DNA from: JACDBE01 sp963714055
Lineage (GTDB): Bacteria; Actinomycetota; Acidimicrobiia; Spongiisociales; UBA5794
Length of the DNA: 64,000 nt
Assembly: GCA_963714055.1 (NCBI GenBank)
Contig: OY970227.1
Coordinates: 1,116,001-1,180,000, forward strand
Reading direction: 5' to 3'
This document shows, piece by piece, positions 37,835 to 46,616 of the stretch; position 1 is the stretch's first letter, and every line of letters starts with the position of its first letter. The translations under genes were made by a program, and so were the position numbers. The notes beneath the pieces were generated by a model. The model searched no databases. It had not been told where the DNA came from and worked only from the letters and a program-made list of their open reading frames with translations.

Positions 37835-38244
37835 AGCTCGTCCCTCACCACGAACTTGGTCTTCACCGGCAGCTTGTGGGCGGCGAGGCGCATGGCCTCA
37901 CGAGCCAGCTCCTCGTCGACCCCGGCCATCTCGAACATCACCCGGCCGGGCTTGATCACCGCCACCCAGTACTCGGGGTTGCCCTTGCCGGAGCCCATCC
38001 GGGTCTCGGCCGGCTTCTCGGTGATCGGCTTGTCGGGGAAGATGTTGATCCAGACCTTGCCGCCGCGCTTGATGGCGCGGGTCATGGCGATACGGGCGGC
38101 CTCGATCTGACGGGCGCTGACCCAACCAGACTCCTGGGCCTGGAGCCCGTAGTCCCCGAACGAGACCCTGGTGCCCCCCTTGGCGGCGCCGGTCATCCGA
38201 CCCTTCTGGGTCTTGCGGTACTTGGTCCGCTTCGGCATCAGCAT
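37831..38244 (-). CDS. rplP: 50S ribosomal protein L16
   Basis: 137 aa. MPKRTKYRKTQKGRMTGAAK, SGWVSARQIEAARIAMTR and NIFPDKPITEKPAETRMGSG. The ATG at 38244 is better placed relative to the ggaggaggt site (9 nt) than the one at 38238, so two extra residues (ML) may precede the usual MPKR start. Confidence 0.97.
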   Translation of the reverse strand: MLMPKRTKYRKTQKGRMTGAAKGGTRVSFGDYGLQAQESGWVSARQIEAARIAMTRAIKRGGKVWINIFPDKPITEKPAETRMGSGKGNPEYWVAVIKPGRVMFEMAGVDEELAREAMRLAAHKLPVKTKFVVRDEL

Positions 38245-38246
38245 GG

Positions 38247-39630
38247 TCAGGTCACCTCCTCCCCGTCCTCGTCCCCCGCCTCGGCGGAGGGCTGGCCGGC
38301 CGGGGCGTCCGGAGCGTCCTCGCCGTCGTCGGTGACTTCGGTGGCCTCGTCGGTCTCGGTGACGTCGACGACCGGCTCCTCGGCCGCGGCCTCGGTTGGC
38401 GGCACCTCGGCGATCGGCTCTTCGGTCTCCGTGACCTCGGCGAGCGGCTCAGCGGCAGCCGGTTCGGTCACGGCCTCGTCGGGAGAACACCTCGACAACC
38501 GGTTCGTCGGCAGGGACTTCGGCGACCGGCTCGGCGGCGACGGCGGCAGCAGCCGGTTCGGTCACGGACTCGCCGGCAGGAGCCTCGACAACCGGCTCAT
38601 CGGCAGCCGGTTCGGTCACGGCCTCGTCGGCGACGCCGGCAACCGGCTCATCGGCAGCGGGCGCCTCGGCCACGGGCGTCTCGGCGACGACCTCGGCGCC
38701 GGCACCATCGACCATGGCGGCTACCTCGTCGGTCTCTTCCTCGCGAGCCTGGTCGAACTCGGCGGCGGCGTCGCTGGTGGTGAGACGTCGGCCACCGCCC
38801 GCCTCGATGAGCCGGCGGCCGGGACGCTTGCCCCCACCGGCTTCGACGACCCGCTTGCCTCCGCCCGCCTCGATGAGCCGGCGGCCGCCGGCCTCTCCGG
38901 CGGCGGCCTCGGCACGGGACTTCACCGAGCGACGGCGCTCGGACGGCCCGCCGGCGGCGAGGCGGGCCTCGGCGGCGATCTTCTCACGACTGTCGACGGT
39001 CGACCTGAGCACGTCGCCCTTGTAGACCCACACCTGGACCCCGATGGCGCCCACCGTCGTGGTGGCGGTTGCCCGGCCGAAGTCGATGTCGGCGCGCAAC
39101 GTGTGCAGCGGCACCCGACCCTCGAGATACCACTCCCGGCGGCCCATGTCGGCGCCACCGAGCCTGCCGGACGCCTGGACGCGGACACCCTCGGCGCCTG
39201 CCTTCAGTGCGGTGGCGACGGCGCGCTTCATCGCCCGGCGGAAGGCGACCCTGCCCTCGAGCTGGTCGGCGACACTCCGGGCGAGCAGGGTGGCGTCCAT
39301 CTCGGCGTTCTGGACCTCGATGACGTTGAACTTGACCTGCCGACCGGTGAGCTTCTCCAGCCCGCTGCGCAGCCGCTCGGCCTCGGACCCGCCGCGGCCG
39401 ATCACCACGCCGGGACGTGCGGTGTGCACGTCGACCTGCACCTTGGCGTTGCCGATGCGCTCGATGTCGATGCGGGCCAGGGCGCCGCGCTTCAGCTCAC
39501 GCCGCAGGTACGTGCGGATCTGATGGTCCTGGTTGACGTTGGCGGCGTAGTCCTTGTCGGAATACCACCGCGACTTCCAATCGGTGACGATCCCCAGCCG
39601 GAGGCCGTAGGGATGGATCTTCTGCCCCAT
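38247..39630 (-). CDS. rpsC: 30S ribosomal protein S3 with a very long basic-then-acidic tail (apparent frameshift)
   Basis: The core (about 1-225) is ordinary S3: MGQKIHPYGLRLGI, KH-domain VVIGRGGSEAERLRSGLEK, WYLEGRVPLHTLRADIDFG. About 235 further residues follow. First comes a basic repeat with RLIEAGGG[K/R]R-like units (about 226-283). Then comes an acidic Ala/Glu/Val/Pro/Thr tail with recurring EPVVE, AVTEPAA and TETDE words. Coding continuity breaks near 38482-38489 by one extra base; the acidic tail then goes on to DGEEVT. Corrected length is about 460 aa, against 210-280 usual. Confidence 0.88.
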
Positions 39631-39631
39631 G

Positions 39632-39973
39632 TCAGTCCTCCTCCCGGTCTCCGACGACGATGGTGATGTGGCTGGTGCGCTTGCGGATGCGGTTGGCCCG
39701 GCCGCGGGCCTTGGGGCGCCACCGCTTCAGGGTGGGCCCCTCGTCGGCGAACGCCTCGGTGACGAACAGCTCCTCGGCGTCCATCGCCAGGTTGTGCTCG
39801 GCATTGGCGACCGCCGAGTCGAGCACCTTCAGCACCGGGTCGGTGGCCCGGCGGTTGGTCAGGGTGAGGACGTCGCGGGCGTCCGCCACGGGCAGCCCGC
39901 GCACGAGATCGAGCACCCGCCGCACCTTGTACGGCGACTGCCTGATGTACTTCGCCTGGGCCCGCGCGTTCAT
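39632..39973 (-). CDS. rplV: 50S ribosomal protein L22
   Basis: 113 aa. AQAKYIRQSPYKVRRVLDLVR, VLDSAVANAEHNLAMDAEEL and RWRPKARGRANRIRKRTSHI (the loop that lines the exit tunnel). Normal length. 4-bp overlap with rpsS. Confidence 0.98.
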   Translation of the reverse strand: MNARAQAKYIRQSPYKVRRVLDLVRGLPVADARDVLTLTNRRATDPVLKVLDSAVANAEHNLAMDAEELFVTEAFADEGPTLKRWRPKARGRANRIRKRTSHITIVVGDREED

Positions 39974-40248
39974 CGCCGCCTCGCCGCCTTCTCGCCGGAG
40001 TGGCCGCGGAACGTCCGCGTCGGGGCGAACTCGCCGAGCTTGTGGCCGACCATGGACTCGCTGACGTACACCGGGACGTGCTTGCGGCCGTCGTGGACCG
40101 CGATGGTGTGGCCCACCATCTCGGGGACGATGGTCGAGCGCCGGCTCCAGGTGCGGATGACCCGCTTCTCACCCTTGTCGTTGGCGGTCTCCACCTTGCG
40201 CAGCAGGTGCTCGTCGACGAAGGGGCCCTTCTTGAGGCTTCTCGTCAT
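39970..40248 (-). CDS. rpsS: 30S ribosomal protein S19
   Basis: 92 aa. MTRSLKKGPFVDEHLLRKV, RRSTIVPEMVGHTIAVHDG and HKLGEFAPTRTFRGHSG. Confidence 0.98.
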   Translation of the reverse strand: MTRSLKKGPFVDEHLLRKVETANDKGEKRVIRTWSRRSTIVPEMVGHTIAVHDGRKHVPVYVSESMVGHKLGEFAPTRTFRGHSGEKAARRR

Positions 40249-40268
40249 CGCTTACCTCGCATCATCGG

Positions 40269-41102
40269 TCACCTACGGCCCTTCTTCGCCCGGCGACGGA
40301 CGATGTACTTGTCGCTGGCCTTGTTCTTGCGGCGGGTCCGACCCTCCGGCTTCCCCCACGGGCTCACCGGGTGGCGGCCGCCCGAGCTGCGTCCCTCACC
40401 GCCTCCGAGCGGGTGGTCGACGGGGTTCATGGCGACCCCACGGCTCTGCGGGCGCTTGCCCTTCCAGCGGCCCCGCCCCGCCTTGCCGACCTTGATCAGC
40501 TCCGACTCGGTGTTGCCGACCTGACCGACGGTGGCCCGGCAGCCGAGCTCCACCTGCCGCATCTCGCCCGAAGGGAGGCGGAGCAGGGCGACGCTGCCCT
40601 CCTTCGACATCAGCTGGATGGCGGTGCCGGCGGCGCGGCCCATCTTGGCGCCGCCCCCGGGTCGCAGCTCCACGTTGTGGACCACGGTGCCGGTTGGGAT
40701 GTTGCGCAGCGGCAGGGCGTTGCCGGGCCGGATCTCGGCGCCGGATCCAGACTCGAGCATGTCGCCCACCTTCACCCCGACCGGGGCGATGATGTAGCGC
40801 TTCTCCCCGTCGACGTAGTGGAGCAGGGCGATGAGGGCGTTCCGGTTGGGGTCGTACTCGATGGTGGCCACCCTGGCGGGCACCCCGTCCTTGTTGCGCC
40901 GGAAGTCGACGATCCGGTACCGCTTCTTGTGACCACCGCCACGGTGGCGGGAGGTGATGCGTCCGTGGGTGTTGCGACCGGACGACCGCTTCTGCTTGTC
41001 GAGCAGCGACTTCTCCGGCTGGTCGGTGGTCACCGCGGCGAAGTCGGACACGGTCTGGAACCGGCGACCGGGCGAGGTGGGCTTGAGCTTTCTCACGGCC
41101 AT
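40269..41102 (-). CDS. rplB: 50S ribosomal protein L2
   Basis: 277 aa from the ATG at 41102. VRKLKPTSPGRRFQTVSDF, SGRNTHGRITSRHRGGGHK, and SRGVAMNPVDHPLGGGEGR with the conserved His near the peptidyl-transferase centre. Confidence 0.98.
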   Translation of the reverse strand: MAVRKLKPTSPGRRFQTVSDFAAVTTDQPEKSLLDKQKRSSGRNTHGRITSRHRGGGHKKRYRIVDFRRNKDGVPARVATIEYDPNRNALIALLHYVDGEKRYIIAPVGVKVGDMLESGSGAEIRPGNALPLRNIPTGTVVHNVELRPGGGAKMGRAAGTAIQLMSKEGSVALLRLPSGEMRQVELGCRATVGQVGNTESELIKVGKAGRGRWKGKRPQSRGVAMNPVDHPLGGGEGRSSGGRHPVSPWGKPEGRTRRKNKASDKYIVRRRAKKGRR

Positions 41103-41106
41103 GGCG

Positions 41107-41394
41107 TCACACCTCGAAGATGTCGATGGACTCGCCGGCGGCGAGCTTGACCAGGGCGCGCTTGCTGTCCGAGCGGGTGCCGACCTTGACGCCGGTGCGC
41201 TTGCGCTTGCCCTTGCGGTTGATGGTGTTGACCGCAAGCACCTTCACCCCGAAGATCTGCTCGATCGCCTGGCGGATCTCGGTCTTGTTGGTCCGGCGGT
41301 CGACCTCGAACGTGTACGTGTTGACCGACTCGATGAGGTCGTACGACTTCTCCGAGACCACCGGCTGCAGGATGATGTCGCGCGGGTTCTTCAT
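41107..41394 (-). CDS. rplW: 50S ribosomal protein L23
   Basis: 95 aa. NPRDIILQPVVSEKSYDLIE, NKTEIRQAIEQIFGVKV and NRKGKRKRTGVKVGTRSDSK. Docking site for trigger factor at the tunnel exit. Overlaps rplD by 4 bp. Confidence 0.98.
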   Translation of the reverse strand: MKNPRDIILQPVVSEKSYDLIESVNTYTFEVDRRTNKTEIRQAIEQIFGVKVLAVNTINRKGKRKRTGVKVGTRSDSKRALVKLAAGESIDIFEV

Positions 41395-42107
41395 GCCTCG
41401 TCACCACCGGTCGTGTCTCCCTCGGCACGGTCGGCGCGGCCGGAGCGGACCGCCTCGGCGTGGGCCTCGGTGCCCCGCGGCGCCGACTGGCCGAGCGCCA
41501 GCGTCCCCCGGCTCATCACCACGGTGTCGGCCCACAGGACGTCGTAGGTGTTGGCCTGCCCCAGGTTGGAGGCGATGACGGTGGCCAGGTTCCGGAACGA
41601 CTTGATCGCCACCTTCTCGTGGTCCTCGGCGATCAGCAACACCTTGCCCTCGACGCCCATGGCTTCGAGCAGGGCGATGGCGTTCTTGGTGCGTGGCTTC
41701 TCCCAGACGTCGAAGGTCTCCACCACCTTGATGTTGCCGGTGGCGGCGCGGGTCGACAGGGCGCTGCGGAGGGCGAGCCGCCGCATCTTCTTGGGGGTCC
41801 GCTGGGAGTAGTCGCGGGGCTTGGGCCCGTGGGCGATGCCGCCGCCGATCCACTGTGGGGAGCGGATAGAGCCGTGGCGGGCCCGGCCGAGGCCCTTCTG
41901 GCGCCACGGTTTCCTGCCTCCGCCGCGCACCTCGCCCCTCGTCTTGGTCGAGTGGGTCCCGGCGCGGGCGGCGGCGAGCTGGGCGGTCACCACCTGGTGC
42001 ATCACCGACACGTTCGGCTCGATGCCGAAGATCTCCGCGGAGAGCTCGACCTCACCCTGGCGTTCGCCTCCGGCGGTCCATAGCTCTGCGGTGAGCTTCT
42101 CAGGCAT
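41391..42107 (-). CDS. rplD: 50S ribosomal protein L4
   Basis: 238 aa. TKTRGEVRGGGRKPWRQKG, RHGSIRSPQWIGGGIAHGP and the C-terminal dinucleotide-like fold. About 20 residues longer than usual at the C-terminus, where the end is charged (RSGRADRAEGDTTGGDEA). Overlaps rplC. Confidence 0.97.
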   Translation of the reverse strand: MPEKLTAELWTAGGERQGEVELSAEIFGIEPNVSVMHQVVTAQLAAARAGTHSTKTRGEVRGGGRKPWRQKGLGRARHGSIRSPQWIGGGIAHGPKPRDYSQRTPKKMRRLALRSALSTRAATGNIKVVETFDVWEKPRTKNAIALLEAMGVEGKVLLIAEDHEKVAIKSFRNLATVIASNLGQANTYDVLWADTVVMSRGTLALGQSAPRGTEAHAEAVRSGRADRAEGDTTGGDEA

Positions 42108-42738
42108 GGGCCTTCACCGCCTCGCGGATCACCAGGACGGCGCCCTTGGGCCCGGGCACGGCGCCCCTCACCATGAGGAGGTCGCGCTCGGCGTCCACCT
42201 GGACGACCTCGAGGTTCAGCACCGTGGTGGTGTCGTTGCCCATGCGGCCGGGGAGGCGCTTCCCTTTGAACACCCTGGCGGGGGTGGCGCAGGCGCCCAG
42301 CGAGCCGGGGGCTCGATGCACCCTGTGGGCGCCGTGGGAGGCGCCCTGGCCCTGGAAGTTGTGTCGCTTCATCACACCGGCGAAGCCCTTGCCCTTGGAG
42401 ATCCCGGTGACATCGGCCTTCATGCCGGGGGCGAACAGGTCGGCGACCCCGATGCGCTGGCCGATCTTGAACTCGGACACGTCGTCCACCCGCACCTCGA
42501 CCAGGTGCTTGGTGGGGGTGACGTTGGCCCTGGCGAAGTGGCCGGCCTGGGGGCGGTTGACCTGCTTGGCCTTCATCTCCTTGAAGGCGACCTGGATGGC
42601 CGAGTAGCCGTCGCGGGCCTCGGTCTTGATCTGGGCGACGTGGACCGGACCCGCCTTGATGACCGTCACCGGGACCACCCGCGACTGGTCGTCGAACACC
42701 TGGGTCATGCCCAACTTCTCGCCGACGATCGCCTTCAT
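42100..42738 (-). CDS. rplC: 50S ribosomal protein L3
   Basis: 212 aa from the ATG at 42738, overlapping the rpsJ stop as ATGA. VGEKLGMTQVFDDQSRVVPV, KGKGFAGVMKRHNFQGQGAS and HGAHRVHRAPGSLGACATP (the loop near the peptidyl-transferase centre). Confidence 0.98.
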   Translation of the reverse strand: MKAIVGEKLGMTQVFDDQSRVVPVTVIKAGPVHVAQIKTEARDGYSAIQVAFKEMKAKQVNRPQAGHFARANVTPTKHLVEVRVDDVSEFKIGQRIGVADLFAPGMKADVTGISKGKGFAGVMKRHNFQGQGASHGAHRVHRAPGSLGACATPARVFKGKRLPGRMGNDTTTVLNLEVVQVDAERDLLMVRGAVPGPKGAVLVIREAVKAHA

Positions 42739-43046
42739 GTCTTGATCTCGACTTCCACCCCGGCGGGCAGGTCGAGGCGCATCAGGGCGTCGACCGTCTT
42801 CGGGGTCGGGTCGATGATGTCGATGAGCCGCTTGTGGATCCGCATCTCGAAGTGCTCGCGGCTGGTCTTGTCGATGTGGGGGCCGCGGATGACCGTGTAA
42901 CGGTGGACGCGGGTCGGCAAGGGGACCGGGCCGCGGATCCTCGCCTGGGTGCGGACCACGGTCTCGGCGATCTTGCGCGCCGACTCGTCGACCACCGAAT
43001 GGTCGTACGCCTTGAGGCGGATTCGGATCCGGGGCTCGTTGGCCAC
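42735..43046 (-). CDS. rpsJ: 30S ribosomal protein S10
   Basis: 103 aa from the GTG at 43046. RIRIRLKAYDHSVVDESARK, PTRVHRYTVIRGPHIDKTSR and HFEMRIHKRLIDI. First gene of the S10 operon. tuf, which usually precedes it, is absent here. Confidence 0.97.
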   Translation of the reverse strand: MANEPRIRIRLKAYDHSVVDESARKIAETVVRTQARIRGPVPLPTRVHRYTVIRGPHIDKTSREHFEMRIHKRLIDIIDPTPKTVDALMRLDLPAGVEVEIKT

Positions 43047-43259
43047 AGGCGGGTTCCTGTCTCTCTTGGACCCGTCGTGGTACTTCGCCGTGCAGCGCCA
43101 GCGGGCGTCCCGGGCGGGACGGCGGCTGACCACCGGGCGAGCGGTACCGCGTGGGGTACATCACGGGTTTGGTCGGGGCCGAACGGAACGAACCGGACGG
43201 CCGAATGGACGTTTGCGGTGAGGACCGCGCGCAAACCGGGGGGGCCTGCGGCCGCACCG

Positions 43260-43289
43260 AGTGTAGCGGCAGACCGTTTCACACGGCAA
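43260..43289 (-). promoter_or_regulatory. Promoter of the S10 operon
   Basis: Minus strand: -35 TTGCCG (43289-43284), 18-nt spacer, -10 TACACT (43265-43260). Same -35 hexamer as the rpmJ operon promoter. It lies about 215 nt before rpsJ. Confidence 0.7.
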
Positions 43290-43335
43290 ACTGTGTCATT
43301 CCCGGCCGGACCTCCCGGCCCGGCCACCACACAAA

Positions 43336-43401
43336 GGCTCGGGACTGGGGGAGGTCCGGCCTCCTCCGACAGATGGGGCCCCTACCCCATCGTGGGCCGT
43401 G
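43336..43401. repeat. Hairpin repeat, family 2, single copy upstream of the S10 promoter
   Basis: About 66 bp, matching the tandem pair at 49838-49967: a GC-rich palindrome around ggaggtccggcctcc, then ctcctccg, then gatgggg/ccccatc with a 6-nt loop, then gggccgt. The arm bases differ from the other copies (ggtgggg/ccccacc), but both sides changed, so pairing is kept. Confidence 0.8.
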
Positions 43402-43415
43402 TCACTCTCGGCCGG

Positions 43416-44504
43416 TCAGGCCTCCTTGACCCGATCGAACGCCTCTGCGTAGAGCTCCTCGACCGGTCCGAGCTCTTCGGTGAACACGAGGAGGTCGGCG
43501 GTGGCTGGGTCGGGAAAGATGACCGGGTCGTCGAGGATCTCGGCGGGGAGCAACTCGACGGCGGCGGCGTTGCCGGTGTCCGCCCTGATGGCGATCGAGT
43601 TCGCCGCGGCGATCTCGGGCTCGAGGTAGAAGTCGATGAAGCGGTGGGCGTTGTCCGGGCGAGGAGCGTCGACGGGCACCACCATCGCGTCGACCCATCG
43701 CAGCGCACCGGCAGGGGGAAGCACGAACGCCAGATCCGGGTTCGACTGCCGGGCCTGGAGCAGGTCGGAGGAGTACGCCTGGGCCGCCACGAGATCCCCG
43801 GAGGCGAGACCGTCGAGGTAGCCGGCCGAGTCGAAGCCGCTGAGCTGGGGCTTCATGGCGATGAGCTGGTCGGCGGCGGCCTCGATGGTCTCCTCCGACG
43901 TGGTGTTGGGATCCTCCCCGAGCGAGAAGAGGGCGAGCCCCATGGCGTCGCGCACCTCGTCGAGGATCGACATCCTCCCCAGGTGGGCCGGGTCGAGGAA
44001 GACCTCGTACCCGGGCGGCTCGGGGAATACGGTGGTGTCGTACCCGATGCCGGTGGTGCCGGTGGCCCACGGGACGCTGAACCGGTTGCCGGGATCGTAC
44101 GAGGCATCGGCGAAGGTCTCCCCGAGGTTCCCCAGGTTGGAGATGGCCGAACGGTCCAGCTCGGTGAGCTGCTCGCCGTTGCGGAACCGGGTGACGAAGT
44201 TGTCGGAGGGGACCATCAGGTCGAACGAGGTGCCGCTGCGACCCCCGCGACGGGCCCGCTGCGCCTGCTCGAGCCGGCGAGCCAGGTTGTCGTTCGACGA
44301 GTAGGTCTCGTAGGTGACCACGATCCCGCTGCGGGCGGTGAACGTGGCGAGCAGCTCGTCGTCGATGTAATCCGTCCAGTTGAGGAATGCCAGGCGGTCG
44401 GCATCGCGCGGATCGGCGCAGGCGGCGAGGACAGCCGGCATCGCCAGCACCGCACCCCCGGCGGCGACCCGCTGCAGGAAGCGACGCCGTCCGATCAGGG
44501 TCAT
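43416..44504 (-). CDS. PotD-like extracytoplasmic substrate-binding lipoprotein
   Basis: 362 aa. The N-terminus IGRRRFLQRVAAGGAVL is a twin-arginine signal ending in lipobox LAAC (Cys about 29). The mature part resembles polyamine-binding proteins: LAFLNWTDYIDDELLATF, TYETYSSNDNLARRLEQ, DLMVPSDNFVTRF, VPWATGTTGIGYDTT. No PotA, PotB or PotC genes are adjacent, so it would need a transporter elsewhere or act alone. It starts 1 nt after the universal stress gene. Ligand not certain. Confidence 0.82.
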   Translation of the reverse strand: MTLIGRRRFLQRVAAGGAVLAMPAVLAACADPRDADRLAFLNWTDYIDDELLATFTARSGIVVTYETYSSNDNLARRLEQAQRARRGGRSGTSFDLMVPSDNFVTRFRNGEQLTELDRSAISNLGNLGETFADASYDPGNRFSVPWATGTTGIGYDTTVFPEPPGYEVFLDPAHLGRMSILDEVRDAMGLALFSLGEDPNTTSEETIEAAADQLIAMKPQLSGFDSAGYLDGLASGDLVAAQAYSSDLLQARQSNPDLAFVLPPAGALRWVDAMVVPVDAPRPDNAHRFIDFYLEPEIAAANSIAIRADTGNAAAVELLPAEILDDPVIFPDPATADLLVFTEELGPVEELYAEAFDRVKEA

Positions 44505-44505
44505 G

Positions 44506-45012
44506 TCAGCCGACCACCAGCACGGGGCATGGGGCGCGCAACGCCACCCGATCGGCGACCGAGCCGGACCCGAACGGTTGGTAGCCCTCGGTCTCCTTGA
44601 CCTCCGAGGCGAGGCCACGGCGGCCCAAGACGATGAGGTCGACCGACTCCGTCTCGGCCGCCTCCAGGATGGCCTCGACGACGTGACCGCGGGCGACGAT
44701 CCCTCGCGCCGAGATGCCGCCGTCGACAAGGAGCTGCACCGATTCAGCGGCGAGGGCGTCCGCTTCCTCCTCCATCTCGGAACGGAGCCGATCCAGGGTG
44801 AGCGACCCGCGCCGCCTCATGGTCGTCGGCGGGTCGTAGGCGACGAGGACGACGATCTCCGACCCGGCGAACTGGGCCAGCACCCTGGCGTGGCCCAGCG
44901 CCAGCTCGGCGGCGTGGGACCCGTCGAAGGGCACCAGGACCGTGGCGTACACGGTGTCGACGTCGGGAATGGAGACCGGCTCGTCCCAGTCGGGGGGTCG
45001 CTGGTAGGTCAC
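44506..45012 (-). CDS. Universal stress protein (UspA family)
   Basis: 168 aa from the GTG at 45012, overlapping the permease stop as GTGA. YATVLVPFDGSHAAELALGH at the start of the domain, VDLIVLGRRGLASEVKE, and the ATP-binding loop GSVADRVALRAPCPVLVV (variant of G-2X-G-9X-G-S/T). Probably regulates or reports on the linked amino-acid permease. Confidence 0.85.
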   Translation of the reverse strand: MTYQRPPDWDEPVSIPDVDTVYATVLVPFDGSHAAELALGHARVLAQFAGSEIVVLVAYDPPTTMRRRGSLTLDRLRSEMEEEADALAAESVQLLVDGGISARGIVARGHVVEAILEAAETESVDLIVLGRRGLASEVKETEGYQPFGSGSVADRVALRAPCPVLVVG

Positions 45013-46423
45013 ACCGGCTCCCTTTCTCGTTCGGGCTCGGGGGCTCGGGGCTCGGGCGGGGAGAGGCGATTGCGCCGCGCTCTGGCGAACGGGTAGATGA
45101 GCGGGCCCGCTGGCGAGACCGATCGCAGCGAGACCGATCGACCCCTGCCATCCCTCGTAGTAGGCCTGGAAGTAGACGGCGAGGACGATCACGCCCACCG
45201 GGAGGACATGACCACCAGGGCGATGACGGGCCAGCCACCGGGGATCTTGAAGGGCCGGGGCAGGTCGGGCTCCTTGATGCGGAGGGCGATCAGGGCGGCG
45301 AACTCGAGCATCAGGGCCCCGGCGTAGATGGTCACGTCGACGACGACCAGGGTCTGGAACGGGCCGAGGATGAACACGGTGTAGATCAGCGACGAGACCA
45401 CCAGGGAGACCCAGGGCGTCCCGTACCGCGGGTGGAGCTTCATGCAGCGACTTGGGCAGGTACCCGTCCTCGGCCATCACGAACGGCACCCGGCTGATCG
45501 AAAGCAGCAGGCTGGAGAACAGCCCGGCGGAGGCGACCAGGGCCCCGACGCCGAGGAAGATCCCCAGCCATGGCCCGGCCACCGCCTCGGCGATGACGGT
45601 GAAGGCGCCGGCGGTCCACTCGACGTCCTCGGTGCCGACGGCGGCGAGGCCGGTCAGCGTCGGAAGGAAGTAGACCGCGGTGATCAGCGGCACGGTGATG
45701 AGCAGCATCTTCGGGTAGTCCCGTTGCGGGTTCTTCATCTCGCCGGCGACGGTGGAGACCCCGTCCCATCCGAGGTAGTTCCACATCACGACGAAGAGAC
45801 CGATCCCGAAGGCCGAGCCGATTCCCTGGCCCTCGTTGACGAACGGCTCGAAGGGGTTGAAGGTCCAGTCGAACAGGGCGAAGAGGGTGAGCAGCACGAA
45901 CGGGGCGATGCACGATGATCCCGAAGAGGATCGACGAGTCGCCGACCACCTTGGCGCCGCGGATGTTGATCAGGGTGAACACCCAGATGACGATGGCCCC
46001 GAGCAACCAGCGGTTGAGGCCGCTCCCCTCCTCGCCGAACAGCTCGGGGAAGAAGTAGGCGGAGTACTCGACGAACAGCACCGGGTAGATCGCCATGTCG
46101 ACCCAGCTGGTGATCCACGACCACCAGCCCTCCTGGAAGCCCCAGAACGGGCCGAGCGCCCGCTTCACCCAGTAGTAGTACCCGCCCTCGATGGGCAGGG
46201 CGGTCGCCAGCTCGGCGACCACCAGTGCCGCCGGGATCGCCCAGATGATCGGGGTGATCAGGATGAGCAGCAGCGCCATCCCGGCGCCGGACTCCCCGAT
46301 CACGTCCTCGAGCCCGTATGCCCCACCCGAGACGGTGAAGAACATGATGAAGACGAGGGCACTGAGCCCGAGCGTCCTCGGGACGTGCCGGACCTCGACG
46401 CGGGCAACGCCGCCTGCCGTCAC
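45009..46423 (-). pseudogene. APC-superfamily amino-acid permease, several apparent frameshifts
   Basis: Reads as an APC transporter in five frame segments: TLGLSALVFIMFFTVSGGAYGLEDVIG to SSILFGIIV, then APFVLLTLFALFDWTF to GYLPKSL, then KLHPRYGTPWVSLVVSSLIY to PVIALVVM, then LPVGVIVLAVYFQAYYEGW to GLASGP, then IYPFARARRNRLSP. Breaks lie near 45910, 45444, 45203 and 45102. Joined it would be about 470 aa with 12 helices, a normal APC size. Either a recent pseudogene or assembly errors; the latter fits the frameshifts in essential genes nearby. Confidence 0.75.
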
Positions 46424-46538
46424 CAAACCCTCCGGGGAAAGGTCGACGGGACACTAGCCAGGGACGCCTTGGCCCTGCCTGGCTAGGCGAGCGCTGGCGA
46501 GCAGTGCGACTGAGACGCGGCGACGAGAACCGTCGGAC

Positions 46539-46611
46539 GGATCCCCCTCCTCGCCTGCCGTGCTGCCTTCGGGCCCTGCCGCAGCCACTCTTCCCCAATG
46601 GGTGGGGGGGC
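46539..46611. repeat. Intergenic hairpin repeat, family 1, copy B (3' of fusA)
   Basis: ccccctcctcgcctgccgtg begins a segment that aligns over about 60 bp with the reverse complement of copy D (61361-61435). It ends in an imperfect cttcccc/gggtgggg hairpin next to the fusA stop at 46617. Confidence 0.6.
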
Positions 46612-46616
46612 AGTCT

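Larger units (their letters stand above)
43047..43415. other. S10-operon leader and upstream region (369 bp)
   Basis: Holds a roughly 205-nt untranslated leader for rpsJ, the promoter at 43260-43289 and the hairpin repeat copy at 43336-43401. No ORF with coding character was seen. The leader is long enough to carry autogenous control (L4 in proteobacteria), but no known motif is recognised. Confidence 0.6.

Noticed and set aside
44506..45897. Apparent permease-universal stress protein fusion in one frame
   Set aside because: The frames coincide only because of the indels. The permease frame ends at a stop that overlaps a separate GTG start for the stress protein.
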